From NCBI GenBank assembly GCA_932521025.1, contig OW051470.1:4388501-4452500 (forward strand): a DNA stretch of 64,000 nucleotides, read 5' to 3'. The DNA is from Oscheius onirici. Its lineage: Eukaryota > Nematoda > Chromadorea > Rhabditida > Rhabditidae. Position numbers and translations under genes: made by a program. Below the pieces are notes generated by a model. That model ran no database searches and had not been told where the DNA came from. It saw only the letters and a list, made by a program, of their open reading frames with translations. How positions within the stretch are numbered: the first letter of the stretch is position 1; each line of letters starts with the position of its first letter. Below, in pieces: positions 32,977 through 44,892 of the stretch.

Positions 32977-34641
32977 TCACTTTAGACGTTTTTCTCGCGG
33001 AGAGAAATGTAAGGGAAACTGAAGATGGATCCCTTCTTGTCCGGGAAGTAACGAACAGCTGCTGTAAACCTGAAAAAAAAGCGTTTGAGAAAAAAGAAGA
33101 CTAACTTGTGTGTCTCTCTCCTCGTCTCGATATCGATCATGCTGAACATGATGAAGATAGTGTATCCTGCCAGTCCAGCTAGAAGATGGAAGATTGCGTG
33201 GAGGTATGGAGTGCCCAGAGACAGCCAGAGAGGACAGAGCAGACGATCGGCAAACCAACAGCCAAAGGCGGCTCCCCAAAGAGTCAGAATTCTGATCGGG
33301 AAACGCTCGACATCAGGAATGCCGGACCTGAATGTGACGTATGAACATTGTGATTCTTTTCTATCAGATTACAGGAATATGAACTTACTTTACTCCTTCG
33401 TAATGAATCACCCATCCTGCCGGAATGGAGAACAGCATCAGAACTATGGCGTTCAAGTTGGGTTCCAAGAAGCAGAGGGCCGAGAAGAAAGCTGTCAAAA
33501 TGACCATTGTCCATCGGAGGACAAGTCTACAACTTTTTTGTTTAAACTCTACTATTTTGAGACTTACAGTTTTTCGTGGAACTGTTTAGGGAACCACTTC
33601 ATAACAGGAATATAGACAACCAAAAAGACCATGATGATCCATACTAACGACAGTTCGTCGACTAGTTGACCTGCAATCTCTTGGTCATTTCCGATGTAAA
33701 AGATCCTTCTCTTTCGACAGGCAGTCGTAAAAGATCACAAAAGGAGGAAACGACTTACCGAAGAGGTTCAATGTCGCATGATAGTAGGTTGATGCCAGAC
33801 CGTTGAAGGTCAAAAGAAGCTGTGGAAACAGAAGTCCCATGTTGACCTGAACCAGACTGATAATCTCAATGGAAGTCTCATCAAACCTCTTTAAGATATC
33901 GTCTTTGGAGCATGGCGTTGAGCATTGGCAAGACAATTATGGGCAGATTTGTGACCTGTAATAATAATTCTGTATGTTTGATCTCGTTCCCCTTTTTCCG
34001 CTGTCCGTATGTCTACAAAGAGAACTCGTGAATGAGGACAGAGCAAACATGTACGAAAGACCGGTAACAGACTTTCTCTTGGCAATCGTTCTGCGATTTT
34101 AAACAGGATCGAACAGAGATGAATCAGAAAATGATAACGGCTGATTGCGTAAGGTTGAATTATGCTTTTTGATAAGCCCTGTCGAAATCTTTTTCTTTAG
34201 TTGGACTCGACCAATATTGGCATTTTGAAACTCCTGCTATCCGAAAGAGTCTTTCTCAGATTCCAACCTCCAGTTCAAGGACAGACCGTCTCGATGTCCT
34301 ATACGACTTTAGGGCTGTGAGTCCACAAAAACGAGTTTTGCACGGTCATTCGTACGACTTTTAACATCCGAACAAGGAACCAAATGGGAGAAAAACTCAC
34401 GGAATTGGCAAACTCAGCGACCAGAGGATGGCTTTGATATTTGTAGGCGCTCTCACACCACGCATGTCCTGTAAAGTAGCTACTGAGAATAATTAGTCCT
34501 TTAAATTTAGAACAAAAATGTTGGGTCCCGACACGAGTAGGAATAAATTGTGTCGAGACCCAAAATTTTTGTTCTAAATTTAAAGGACTAATTATTCTCA
34601 GTAGCTACTTTACCACTTTCATAGTCGAACCAGCCGCTCAT
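32977..34641 (-). CDS. Alkaline ceramidase (ACER family)
   Basis: This is a multi-pass enzyme of the ER/Golgi that hydrolyses ceramide to sphingosine and fatty acid. The N-terminus MSGWFDYES, GHAWCESAYKYQSHPLVAEFANS matches the family start (W-C-E-x-N-Y-x-x-[ST]-x-x-V-A-E-F-x-N). NGLASTYYHATLNLFGQLVDELSLVWI carries the catalytic Ser/His/Asp block, and GTPYLHAIFHLLAGLAGY the second metal-binding His pair. The remaining exons supply the usual membrane spans, ending FPYISLREKRLK with TGA at 32977-32979. Exon 1 is only 28 bases (34614-34641) and is followed by the palindromic intron 34469-34613. A longer intron (about 33960-34405) follows exon 2. All junctions seen are GT-AG. Confidence 0.88.
34469..34613 (-). 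repeat. Whole-intron palindrome (introner candidate)
   Basis: Intron 1 of the ceramidase gene is 145 nt. All but its last two bases (AG) form one inverted repeat: 34471-34534 pairs with 34550-34613 over 64 bases with two mismatches, around a 15-base loop. The donor GTAAAGTAGC is the terminus of one arm, and GCTACTTTAC of the other arm is directly followed by the acceptor AG. No pre-existing intron sequence remains outside the repeat. Confidence 0.9.
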
Positions 34642-35942
34642 CTGAAAAAAGACTGTAGGTAGATAACAAAGGGTACAAGAAGGAACAGAGTGATTCGAAG
34701 GAGAGGCGGAGCAAAAAGGGTAAATAGACACAGTTCACACCATGGTTTGGGTCGAGAATGAGAATGACGTGTTCGCAGACACGTCGTATAGGATATACCC
34801 AAGAAGTCAAGGTCAGAATGAGAGTGGGGCGGTTCAAAATGATCAACTCCATGTGGAAGAAATGGTCACGTGGGTCTTTGACCGACAATGCACTCTTCGG
34901 GAAATTTTGCGTAGAAGTTGAGGGAATACAGTGTGAGTCAGTCAGAGTTTGTAATGAAGAAAACATTTTTATTGTCACTATTTTTGAAACAGTTACTTTT
35001 TTGTTGAAGCTAAAGAAATCTGTAGCCAGTTCCAGACTGTTTTGTCTTTCGACAAGTTTTCTCATTTCGTTGTATGTATAGAGAGACTACAAACAACAAA
35101 CACAAGGATGGTGATCATTTGTCCAATCTATTTGTGATTATCAACAAGGAAAGTCATCTTCTCACTAAAGATAGGTCTGGAAGGTGAGAAAGCATCCCAA
35201 ATTAGAGGGAACATGCCAAAGGGAAAGAGTGCCCTGCGGCCATGTGAAACTGGAACTGACGACTGGAACGAGGTCTTTCTGCCGTTTGGGGCTGTAAACC
35301 CCCTTAGGGGTTGAAGGTTGGTCCCATTGTTGGCAACAACCGGGTTAATAGATATCATCAGCTGTTCTAGAGAGAATTGTGCAGACTTGGCAAACAGACT
35401 GTGAAGAGTGTCCGATTTGTTGACAAAGTCGCAGAAGCACAGTGTACCCGTTATTGTGCTTTCTGTACTTTCTGTCTTGCAGCAGAACTTGTAAGAGTCT
35501 AGTAAATTGCTTATGAACAATAGCAATTTCAAAAATAGTTTGTTCTAAAAGCAAGAATTGTCCTGGATAGCGTACAATTCACCGAATTGTGTCTAAACAT
35601 ATTCGGTGTTGTCTATTTCAACGATGTCCAATACGAAATGAGTGAAAGTACTTCGGAGAGACCCACATCTATTTGGCTAACAGCGTTCGAATTCAGCAAA
35701 CCAAGAAGGAGCAATAAAAATGGTTTGGAAATGTTGTCCAAAAGAGATGTACGAAAAATGTCTGATCCAGACAGTGACGCGACACCTTGATTCGACTTGG
35801 AAACAAAGATATCTGCGGAGAAAACCGCCGAAGGCGAGTGTGGAACGGGTTCCGTCTGCCGCTGGCAGCGACACTTCAATTAGAAAACTGTGTCAGAGAT
35901 ATATAAAATAAGTTCATTCAGAAAGGAACAACAGTAATTGGA
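34642..35942. other. Gene-poor interval between ceramidase and hnRNP genes
   Basis: Several frames of 60-150 codons overlap on both strands (for example 34740-34922 + reading MVWVENENDVFADTSYRIYP, and 35720-35911 + reading QRYLRRKPPKASVERVPSAAG). None has a recognisable domain, so I do not call any. Other content: one hairpin CCCCCTTAGGGG (35301-35312). Confidence 0.4.
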
Positions 35943-37043
35943 TCAAAAGGAAGCATAATAAGGCTGATAGTTGACGACTTCGGGGAATTCCTGGAAGATG
36001 ACCGGAGAGGGGAGAGCCGTCGGAGCAGCCAGATGCTGGTAGGGAGACAGGAACATGAGCTCTGGAGAAATCGGATAGTAGGTGGACGAGAGGGCGAGAG
36101 GAGGCAACTCGAACGGGATCACATTCGGGGGCGGCGTGTTCTGGTAGAAGGAGAACGGAGCCAGCTGACTGTCATAATAACTCATCAGCTCTGTAACTCT
36201 TTTGGTAAAGAACAGAAAAAAGACTGTTACCTGGCGGAGGAGAAGCATTGCTACCGTATCCGTGATCGAGACTTGTCTTCGAGAAAGACTTGGTCCTTTG
36301 GAAGCCGCCTCGGTGCCGTCTCTTGTATCCACCCCAGTCCTGATTCTTCTCCTAAAAATGAGAACCTTTATAACTAAACAAAATGATTTACCCCATTCTC
36401 CTTGCAGAATGCCGGTTTCACTTCGCACTTGTCACTTCCAATCATGAAGTATCTCTTCTGAAGGATTTGGTCGGTCGTCGAAGAATCGTAGAACTCAATG
36501 AAGGCGAATCCCCGACAATGGCCGGTCATTCGATCGTAGAAGATTTCGACCTAAGATTTAATTATGGGAGATAATAAGAGAGAGTACTCACATCAGTAAC
36601 CGTCCCAAACTGACTGAAAAATTTCTCCAAAACTTCGCGACTATGGGTATCGCGGATGCCGCCGACGAAGACTCTTCGGCTCTTCTGATTGAACGGATTA
36701 CCGCTCTTGAAGCCTCGATTGAAGTTGTCCGGACGGGCAAATCTTCCGTCGACGAACTTTCCATCAATCTTGTGTTTCTCCTTGGCCAGCACAGCCTCGG
36801 CCTAAACACGGAATGTTCAAGAATATTGAAAAGAGTCACCGTCTGACAATCCTTGAAAGTGATTATGACGAATCCCTTGTTCTCCCCGTCGTGAACTTCG
36901 TCCTTTGGCAAATCGAGATGAAGGATTTCTCCGAAAGTTGAAAAGTAGCTGAGGAGAGTTTCCTTGGTCGTCTCGTAGTTCAGTCCCCCGATGAAAATCC
37001 TGCTTTCGCTGTCGGCTTGACCTTTCTGAATTTGGTTGTCCAA
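35943..37043 (-). CDS. Two-RRM hnRNP A/B- or Musashi/DAZAP-like RNA-binding protein
   Basis: Two consecutive RNA-recognition motifs are visible. RRM1 has RIFIGGLNYETTKETLLSYF (RNP2) and ENKGFVIITFKD (RNP1). RRM2 has RRVFVGGIRDTHSREVLEKFF and GHCRGFAFIEFYD. A Gly/Arg/Trp patch (DWGGYKRRHRGGFQRTKSF) and a Pro/Tyr-rich tail (TPPPNVIPFELPPLALS) follow, ending NYQPYYASF at 35943. Five exons with GT-AG introns are seen. Met at 37043 starts MDNQIQKGQADSESR; an upstream exon at about 37072-37173 (MARKVPFFKSLL) is an alternative start. These proteins control splicing, localisation or translation of mRNA. Confidence 0.85.
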
Positions 37044-37959
37044 TTTCGAAGTAAGTTAAAAAGCAAACCATTTTGGACTGATGACCACGTTTTAGCTGCT
37101 TCAAACGCTGAATAAAGAAGCGTTCTCCGTTGACAAGCAGACTTTTGAAAAACGGGACTTTTCGAGCCATTATCCATAACTTGTCAAGTTTTGTCAAAAG
37201 TTTGGAAAAACGCTTTCTTCTTGACCACGAACTAGTCTTGACAAATTATCAAGGAATTAGGCTGCCTAAACGTATGCAGTCTGTCAATATATTACAGAAT
37301 CTAAACTATCTAAAGCTCGTGACAAGTTGTACATTATCAGGATTAGGTAGTCACTTTCGAACTTGAGTGGGAACGAGATAGTCGAAATCGTGAAGTATCA
37401 TGAGTCGCAATTTCATCATATAGGATTGACTTATTGTCTTATTACCCTATTGTAAGGGTCCGAGACTTGGTCGTCTCGACCCGAGAGAGTCTTGTTCGAA
37501 ATAGTCATGACAACAAATGTTTCATGGCGAGCTGAGTCATGGCCGACTATAAGAAGGACGGCGAGGTCGACTCGAGGCCAACGACCCGCTCGCACTTAGA
37601 TTTCTCGTTCCCACTCTAAATTCAAAACTATCTAATTCTAAGAAAAGCTAACTTGTCCTGAATTGTTCGTGGCCTCGGACAAACACAAATAAACAGTCCA
37701 CGACGGACACCATGGCGCTTTAGTAGTAGGGAGATCAGAACTTGGACAGAAGGTGCTACGTGAACGCCGAACACGCCAGAGAGGCGATATCCATCGTAGA
37801 CGACTGTTTCTGATAATCCAGAACTTGGACGACTTCTGGTTAGCTATCAATCAACCAAACCACAGATCAACAAAGTCAACACGAGACTTGGAACAATTGA
37901 ACAGGAAACTAGAATTTATTCGGTAATAAATAAGGGAGCCAGCCCATGTGAGGTACAGT
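37044..37959. other. Spacer with dispersed repeat copy 2
   Basis: This lies between the SET1 stop and the hnRNP-like start. At 37606-37731 it holds the second copy of the repeat found at 5971-6098. A T/A-rich upstream part (37170-37440) may be promoter or 5' UTR for the hnRNP-like gene. No separate gene is recognised. Confidence 0.5.
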
Positions 37960-40900
37960 CTAGTTGAGGAAATTCCGGCAATTGACCGAGTTGCAAAGAC
38001 ATTCGATCTTGTCGTCTTCTAACGGAAATTTATAATCATAGGTAATCGAAAAGTAAGCATTATTGAAATGAAAAGAATGCAATTACCTCTTCTCCCTTTT
38101 TGATCAAGGATTTACTGTAGATGACTATCCTCTTGTCGCCGTCTACAGCCACAACTCGGGCGTAGCAGTTCGGAGTACAGCTGTGATTGATAAAGCGGGC
38201 AAAGTTACCCATCTTGGTCGCATCAATCACCTGAATTGTCAATCATATAAATAAATTAAGTACTCACAATCTCGTCGTCTATTCTGAACAAGTAGCTGCT
38301 TCCAATTCCTCTCAACTCGTAGTTCTTCTCTCTCACATCCGCCACTGCATTTCGAATCTTCTGACCGACATACTTAAATAGAATAGTTTTTAAAGCTGAT
38401 TGAAAAAACCTTTACCTCAATGATCATGTCATCTGGAGCAATTGGCTCCAAAGCGTACAAACCCCAGCCGTGGATTCTCGATCGAGCAAACTTGATCATT
38501 TTCTTTCGGAACTGAAAAGATTCTTATTCAACAAGATAATGAAAGTACTGTTACCATGAGCTGGTTGATTTTAAAGAATTCCGAATTGGTGTCCCCCATA
38601 GCCGTGGCGAGCCGTCTCTGCAATGCCCGGTTCTCTTTTACGACCACAGTTTGGTGCCGCACAATCATCTCATCCTGAAAGACAACAGTTCTAGTTTTAC
38701 ACTTAAGTACTCACCGTTTCACTGATCCTAGTGCAGTCCCACATAATGTCAGCCCTTCGAATATGAAGTCTCTTCTCCTTTACTGACATCTTCTTATAGA
38801 TACAAGCGCGAGCACAACCGTCATTGGGCACAATTCCCTCCAATTCATCGTCGTCGTAATAACATTTGATTCCGTTGATAACCTTCGGAGTAGCCAATAG
38901 TCTCGGTTCGGGTTTAACTTCGACAAATTTGAATGCCACTGGAATCTTCCAAGGAGGCTGGGCTTTGATTGCCTTCGGCAACAAATTCTCTCCCTTATCG
39001 AAAAGATTCTCATCCGGCTGTAGCAGTTTCCACGACTGTTGGAGATAGACTTGATCTTCTTCGTCGAAAATTGCGCCCCAGTTGTCAATAATTTTCGTTT
39101 GTTGGAGAGCCGATCGTTTCGGGAAGATCTTCTTTGGTTTGGGAGGAATCTCGACAAAGGATGGCACTCCTGTGAAGATTTTCTTGGTGTACGGACGTTT
39201 CTGAGCAGCCTGTGGAACCATTTTGGGTACTCGATCCTGGAATACGATAGAATTTAATAAAAATGTCTAATAAACTGACCAAACTATGGAAGTTTTGTAG
39301 AATCTGTGCCACATTTGCCTCGACATTGGCGACAGTAGATTGAGGAGTCGGAGGCTGAAAGTTACAAATTTTTCAGACAAAGACAGCGGCGGGTTAGTTC
39401 AAAACTCCAAGATACTGTTCTATGTGTTTTACAACAAAGTACATAGTGCAGGCATGCGACAGTACCTCCTTGTTGAGGTTAGCATAACAGTGTTCCGTAT
39501 AGTAGAAATGATAGTCCTCTCGGGGCAAAACTTCCTCAGCCGGAGGCAAATCATTCTCAGAGACAGTAGCCGACGGAATACGGAAAACACGAGGTCCAGG
39601 CTTCTCGGGCTTGCTTTCTGGCTGCAAAGATTGGTCGATGACCGCCACCGGATAGTTAGAGAAAGAACTAATGGAAAATATTGTACCTTGGATTCTTCCG
39701 ATGAGGCAGTCGAGCTGTCAACCGATCCTCCTCGAGGGATTGTGGGACGAGGAGTCGAACTCCTCGAACTAGAGGCAGTTGTAGCCTCCCGACTGTCCGA
39801 GTCAAGAAGACGACGTTTCTTGACTTTTGCGGATGCACCGGACAAGGATCTGAATGGTTCTTTATGAGTACTATAAAGACAACTCACGAGCTGGAAGAGC
39901 TCGAATCAGAATCGGAGCTGTTGTCAGATGAACTCTCGGAAGAACTTTCCGACGGAAGAGTCTCTCTTGGGGGACTGATTGGTTTGGGTTTCTGAAAGAT
40001 GTTTGCAACATTATCAAATCCAAACTTACTCTAAAACTCAAATTCAAGTTGCTAGGAAGAGACAAAATTGGGATTCCCATCTTGACGGGAGATATGGAGG
40101 ACATAATGGGTACTGGTTTGGCGCTCTCGGCTTCAGCAAGATTCTTTTGTCTTTCCTGCAACATAAAAGTCAAAATAAAAATAAAATCTAACCTTACCAC
40201 CAACTCCTTCTTCAGGCTCTCCATTTCCTGCTCTTTCAGTCCCCAAGTTCCTTCCATTCCTGCCATCTCGTCGGCCATTATTCTCTTCTGGACGTCATTC
40301 TTGACACATTTCATGATTTCCTCCTTCAGTTTACAAAGAATCAGCTGTGTCAGGTCCAATGCATATCGTTCACGATTGTGTTCAGGCTTCTCCGGAGGTG
40401 GAGCAGGTTTCTCCTCGTAAACGCTGGTCTCTTCGTACTCATTTACGACAGGCGGAGGTGGGGTATTTTCAACTGTTGCTTCCATTAAATACTGTTCTGC
40501 CAATCTGGATGAGGAAGGAGGAGGAGGAGGGAGTTTTTCTTTGATAGGCGTTCCGAAGAGACTAGCAATCCTGTCACCCAATGACGAGGAACTGGTGGAT
40601 GCACCTTTCTCGTAGAATTTCGTGGGAAAGGCATTCTGAACAATGGAAATGTGTGCTGAGAAGGGAAAGTTACCTTAGTAGGAGTAGTCTGAGAAACTGA
40701 GGGGATCTGTGCTCTCAAGAAGTTCGGTGGAGGAACATGGGGGTTGAAAGACATCGGACCAGGACCGGGTGTTGTCTGAAACCAAGTTTTATGTTTATAT
40801 TTAGTTTTTCCTACCATGTACTGAGGTGTGCTCAACACTTGACCGGGAGTGACTGGTATCTTGGTTGGTTCGGTCGAGACAACTGTCTTCTTCTCGTTTG

Positions 40901-42759
40901 ATCGTCGTTTCTCCTTTCTTCTTTTCCGTCGCTCGTGATCAGACGAATCGGAAGAAGAGGAACTCCAGCGATGTCCTCCTCCATCTCCCTTTCGACTTTT
41001 CGACTTTTTCGTCTCTTCTTGGCTGTCAGGTGAAATGTCCTGTAGACCACTGATACCTTCCTTTCTCGTGATTCTCTTGTAGGTTTTGATCTCGACGATC
41101 TGTTCCTTTCCCGACTTCCATTTCGTACTCCTCTCTTTCTTCTCCACTTTAACATATTCCCCACTCCGGAGAGATTCGGAAGAGTCACTAGAAGAGTCTG
41201 ACCGAGAGTAACTTCTTTTCTTCTTCTTATTCCTCTTCCTGTTCTTGGCGGCAGCCGCAGCATATCGTTCATCTGTATCGGACGAGCTTGCCTGTCTCCT
41301 ATTCCTACTATCCGATCTCCGTGATCTACGAGCATTTGAACGCTCATTTGAACTGGACCTCATTCTCGCCGATGGCTCTAAAATAAAAAAAAATTCAAAA
41401 ATATTTAGATATACCTGTCGTTCCGTACTGATCGACTTCGCTGTAAGCCGGAGGCGGCGCGTGGAATGCTTCGGGAGGAGGAATCGGTGGATTTCCGGGG
41501 AAGAAGGGAGGAAAACCAGGCGGAGGAACAAGAGGCCATCCGGGAGGAGGCACAGCCATTTCGGGAGTTATTGGGCGACGAGAAGAGGCCAGAACTGAAA
41601 ATGACTTTTTACAGTCGAACGAAAGAGCTTACGTGGTGGTTGAATTAATTTAGGGGCGGGTAAATTGACAGGAGGAAGTGGTGCTTGATTTCGAGACTCG
41701 AGTCTCGATTCTGGTCGACTGATGCATGTATTTGCAATTGGAGGAGGCGGCGTAGACGGACCAGTATCTTCCATCGGAATATCGTCTTGTGGAGAGAAGG
41801 AAATGTCCATTTCTTTCTCTTCGAATTCATCTCCCAGCACAATATTGTTTTGTTGTTCTGGAAAATTGATCTATTCTGATTATAACTCACTCTCTTGGTC
41901 GATGATAGCCTGTCTTCGACTGGTCAGACGAGCTGAACTCATCTCGGAGAGATGGGGAGTCAGAGGTAGTTGAGTGAGAGTCAGTTCAAAGTATCGGGAC
42001 GAGAGTTTCGTCAAGAAAGGATCGTAGAAGCAGTCGATTTCCATCCCCATGATACTTCTCTTGTTCCATTCCGTAGCGAATCGTGAAGCGTCGGCCGTCT
42101 GTTCGAAAATGATGACTCCCATTTGAAGATGTTTCTTGTTCGTCGGATGACTGAATACTTGAACGAATTCTGGCTCTCCGACTTTTTTCGCCGTTCTGGT
42201 CAGAAATGTCTGGTCGACATTGTCGTTCAGATTGAAGACAGAAATCTCTCTTGCGGGAGGAGTAGCAATATAATCTTCGTCAATCTGAATAGACGAGCTA
42301 AACTGAAAGAGAGAAAGACTCACTACGAATCTCGGAATCGGAAGATCCAATCGACTTGTATCCTTGTTCATATAGCGAGTCTTGCTTCGAGGATCCATCA
42401 CGAATGTCACATTGTACTGAAATCAACGTTTTTCTTCGAATGAGTCAACCAACCTCTGTTTTCTTGAAACAGTTTCCGTCGAATCTGTAGATGAGCTCGC
42501 CTTTCTCATTCTTCGCCACTACTTTATACCCTGAACGGAATATATTTATTTGCCGAAGAACCCACCATGTTTGAAGCTGACTTTGATATTTTTCGGATCT
42601 TCGACTGATGCTCGCATCTTATGATGACCGCCAGAGGAGGAGGCCATTATAAGGCTCTTTCCCAAGTCTAAAAGCACATTTTAGAAACTTTTTAGAGACT
42701 GATAAAAGACGAAGCTTACTGGGTGCGGTTTGAGGATAGGGTATGGATATTTCGGTCAT
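37960..42759 (-). CDS. set-2: SET1/COMPASS histone H3K4 methyltransferase (SETD1/SET-2)
   Basis: This is the catalytic subunit of the Set1/COMPASS complex at active promoters. From ATG at 42759 the protein reads [18 protein letters not shown]. It has an N-terminal conserved block ([16 protein letters not shown]), then the Set1-type RRM ([50 protein letters not shown]). A long low-complexity middle rich in Pro, Ser/Arg and acidic residues follows. The C-terminal catalytic unit is complete: [63 protein letters not shown] and post-[16 protein letters not shown], ending TAG at 37960. About 15 exons are seen. The last intron has an unusual 3' splice site (see findings). Confidence 0.92.
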
Positions 42760-43754
42760 TTTTCTATCATTTGGACTGGTTCAGAGGTTTCGAACTAGTG
42801 AAAAGCTAGTTTACAATTTGAAGAAAGCCCAAAATCAATAATTTGGCACCATCCTTTCAGAAACAGTACTACATATTGCTTTTGAATTAATCTAAAGGCT
42901 TTCCAAAGGTTTTGTTCGTTTATTCAATTATATGAGAAAGGTTACATCTTTCCGACTCACTCAAAACTTGAGACAGTCACTTTTTCATCTTCTATGCTAT
43001 TTTGAGGAGTGTTTCGATGTCTGTCTACATGATCCAATATCAATGTTCTTGTCCCCCGCAAAAAAAGTTAAGAAAACAAATAAAAAATGACATTATCAGC
43101 TGGTGAGGATGGCATCCAAAGCCAAAAGTAAATTGGGCGGGAGCCGTTGTTCACACGCTTTTCTGTTGGCGGACAGCCTTGTTCCGTACGGGACTCATAT
43201 GTTCAGTCTTCAAAATATCAGAACAAGACGAAACACCAGATATGATTCACAGATATTGAGATATTGTTCAGTAGACAGTCACCTTCGGAACCACTTGTAA
43301 TGTTTTGAGCTCGACAGTTTTCTTATCGTATGGTTAACCACACTTCGTCTAAACTTGTCAACAGTATATCTTCTTCAAAAGACCACACGTTTTAAAGTTT
43401 ATCCGGCTATAAATCTTGACGTGTGGAATAGACGCCTCTATCAAATCTGTATAGGTAGAAACTAATATTTGATATGTTATAATCTATCAGGTCAGATTTT
43501 TGAGATGTAATAAACTGTTCGCCTCTGTTATAGTATCTCTTGCGATAAAGTTTCGATAAACAAAATAAGCGTATTTGATTGGCTGTCGCTATTGATGGGG
43601 CGTTTTTGATGTCGTCAAGGAGGCCTGTGTCCTGAAATTTCAGGTCATTTGAAAATAACTGAAAACGTCAAGGATATAACTGTCGGAAACCACATCGAAC
43701 TATTCTGATTGGCGAACCGGCGAAGAGTTCTGATTTTCACTTTATTTGATAAAC

Positions 43755-44310
43755 AAGGTTGGAAACGCCCTTCCAGGGCTGAAGTAGAAATTCATGACTT
43801 CGTTCTGTCACGGAGTCCTAGTCTTGGTTTCCTTTTTATTCATCCTTTGTTACTCTCCTCCAGTCACTCTCCCTGACCCTCCAAAAAAACTACCGAAATT
43901 GTGTTTGTACCCACCCCCTCCCAAGCCTAATTTCAAAATGTAGGACCTGAACGGGTCGCCCGGCCCTATCTTTAGTGAGTCTCAGAGCTAATGTCCCTTC
44001 CCTTCTCCCCTTGTCATTCTGTTCCAGTCACATAGTCCCTGTAAGAGACTACCAAAGTTGTTAGAACACTTCGCGCACGTTGGAACTAAAGTTATAGTAG
44101 AAACCCCCTTGAACGCTTTCCCGTCTTCCTAACCCGCATTTCTCTACTGTTTGGAAACGATCCCCAGTCAAACATAGTCCACACACTTGCAAATTGACTT
44201 GTCGAGACCTGTTAAAAATCCCGATGCAAACGGATCTTCACAAATCTCCCCCAATTATTGCCAATTAAAGCTTCAGACACACACACAGAGACCTGGGAGC
44301 AATTTAAAGT
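43755..44310. repeat. Dispersed repeat R, full-length-like copy
   Basis: The same start (CAAGGTTGGAAACGCCCTTCC) and end (CACACAGAGACCTGGGAGCAATTTAAA) as the two tandem copies at 29.1-29.6 kb, in a single 556-bp unit. It includes GACCTGAACGGGTCGCCCGGCC, also shared with 29 kb. Coding capacity is not apparent. Confidence 0.8.
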
Positions 44311-44496
44311 GGATTAGGTCGTCGAAAGGACTTAACAACAGCCTGGACCGCAACACTGCAACTTTTTCTTTCAAGTAGTTTGTTTGGTTCTTGTGGAGTA
44401 CATGGGCGACTTCATCCATAATCCGCAAAGTACAGCAATAATTACTCAATAACAAAAAGTATATGACCCAATGATCTTCTTATGATCTGATAATGA

Positions 44497-44600
44497 ACTT
44501 GGTCTCGTCAAAAACATGGCCTCATTGTCAGGAAATTTTCATGCGAAAACTTTGACGAAAATGATGGGACTCATGGCTGGAGACGTCAAGAAGGTTCTCT
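44497..44600 (+). pseudogene. Truncated duplicate of the secreted Thr-rich gene
   Basis: 44501-44597 matches 45059-45161 of the downstream gene at about 90% identity (reading LVKNMAS..SGNFHAKTLTKMMGLMAGDVKK). It lacks the leader and the flanking exons and runs into unrelated sequence. It is a partial, non-functional copy. Confidence 0.8.
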
Positions 44601-44892
44601 ATGGTTGCGAAACTTGGGCGATGCGACAGTCGGATACTAGGCAGAGAGAAGATATTCATAGAAGATATCCCTCCCTTGCTGCAAGTCCAATACCGACAAT
44701 TCCTCATTTGCCCATTCATTCGCGTTTTGTTTTTCGAATACGCGGAACTTCGACCCTCGTTAACCTTTGGCTGATCCTCGAGCTCAAACTCGTGTTTGCC
44801 CCGCCACAGCCTGTTCCGATAACCAGGATGATCCGCCAATAATAGGCAAGGACAGCCCTCGCGTTCTCGACTCATTCCATCGCCTTCACACC

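Larger units (their letters stand above)
42760..44892. other. Intergenic region between SET1 and the secreted Thr-rich protein
   Basis: This region is mostly non-coding. It holds repeat R copy 3 (43755-44310) and a broken partial copy of the downstream secreted protein gene (44497-44600). The upstream 42760-43750 stretch is AT-rich, with no recognisable gene; it may contain promoters of both divergent neighbours. Confidence 0.5.

Noticed and set aside
34619-35065. 148-codon minus-strand frame (MRKLVERQNSLELATDF...)
   Set aside because: A competing plus-strand frame covers the same region and neither matches a family; the interval is left uncalled.
37638-37850. 70-codon minus-strand frame
   Set aside because: It falls in the dispersed repeat shared with 5971-6098.
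44528-44875. 115-codon minus-strand frame
   Set aside because: Antisense of the truncated duplicate; it has no independent support.
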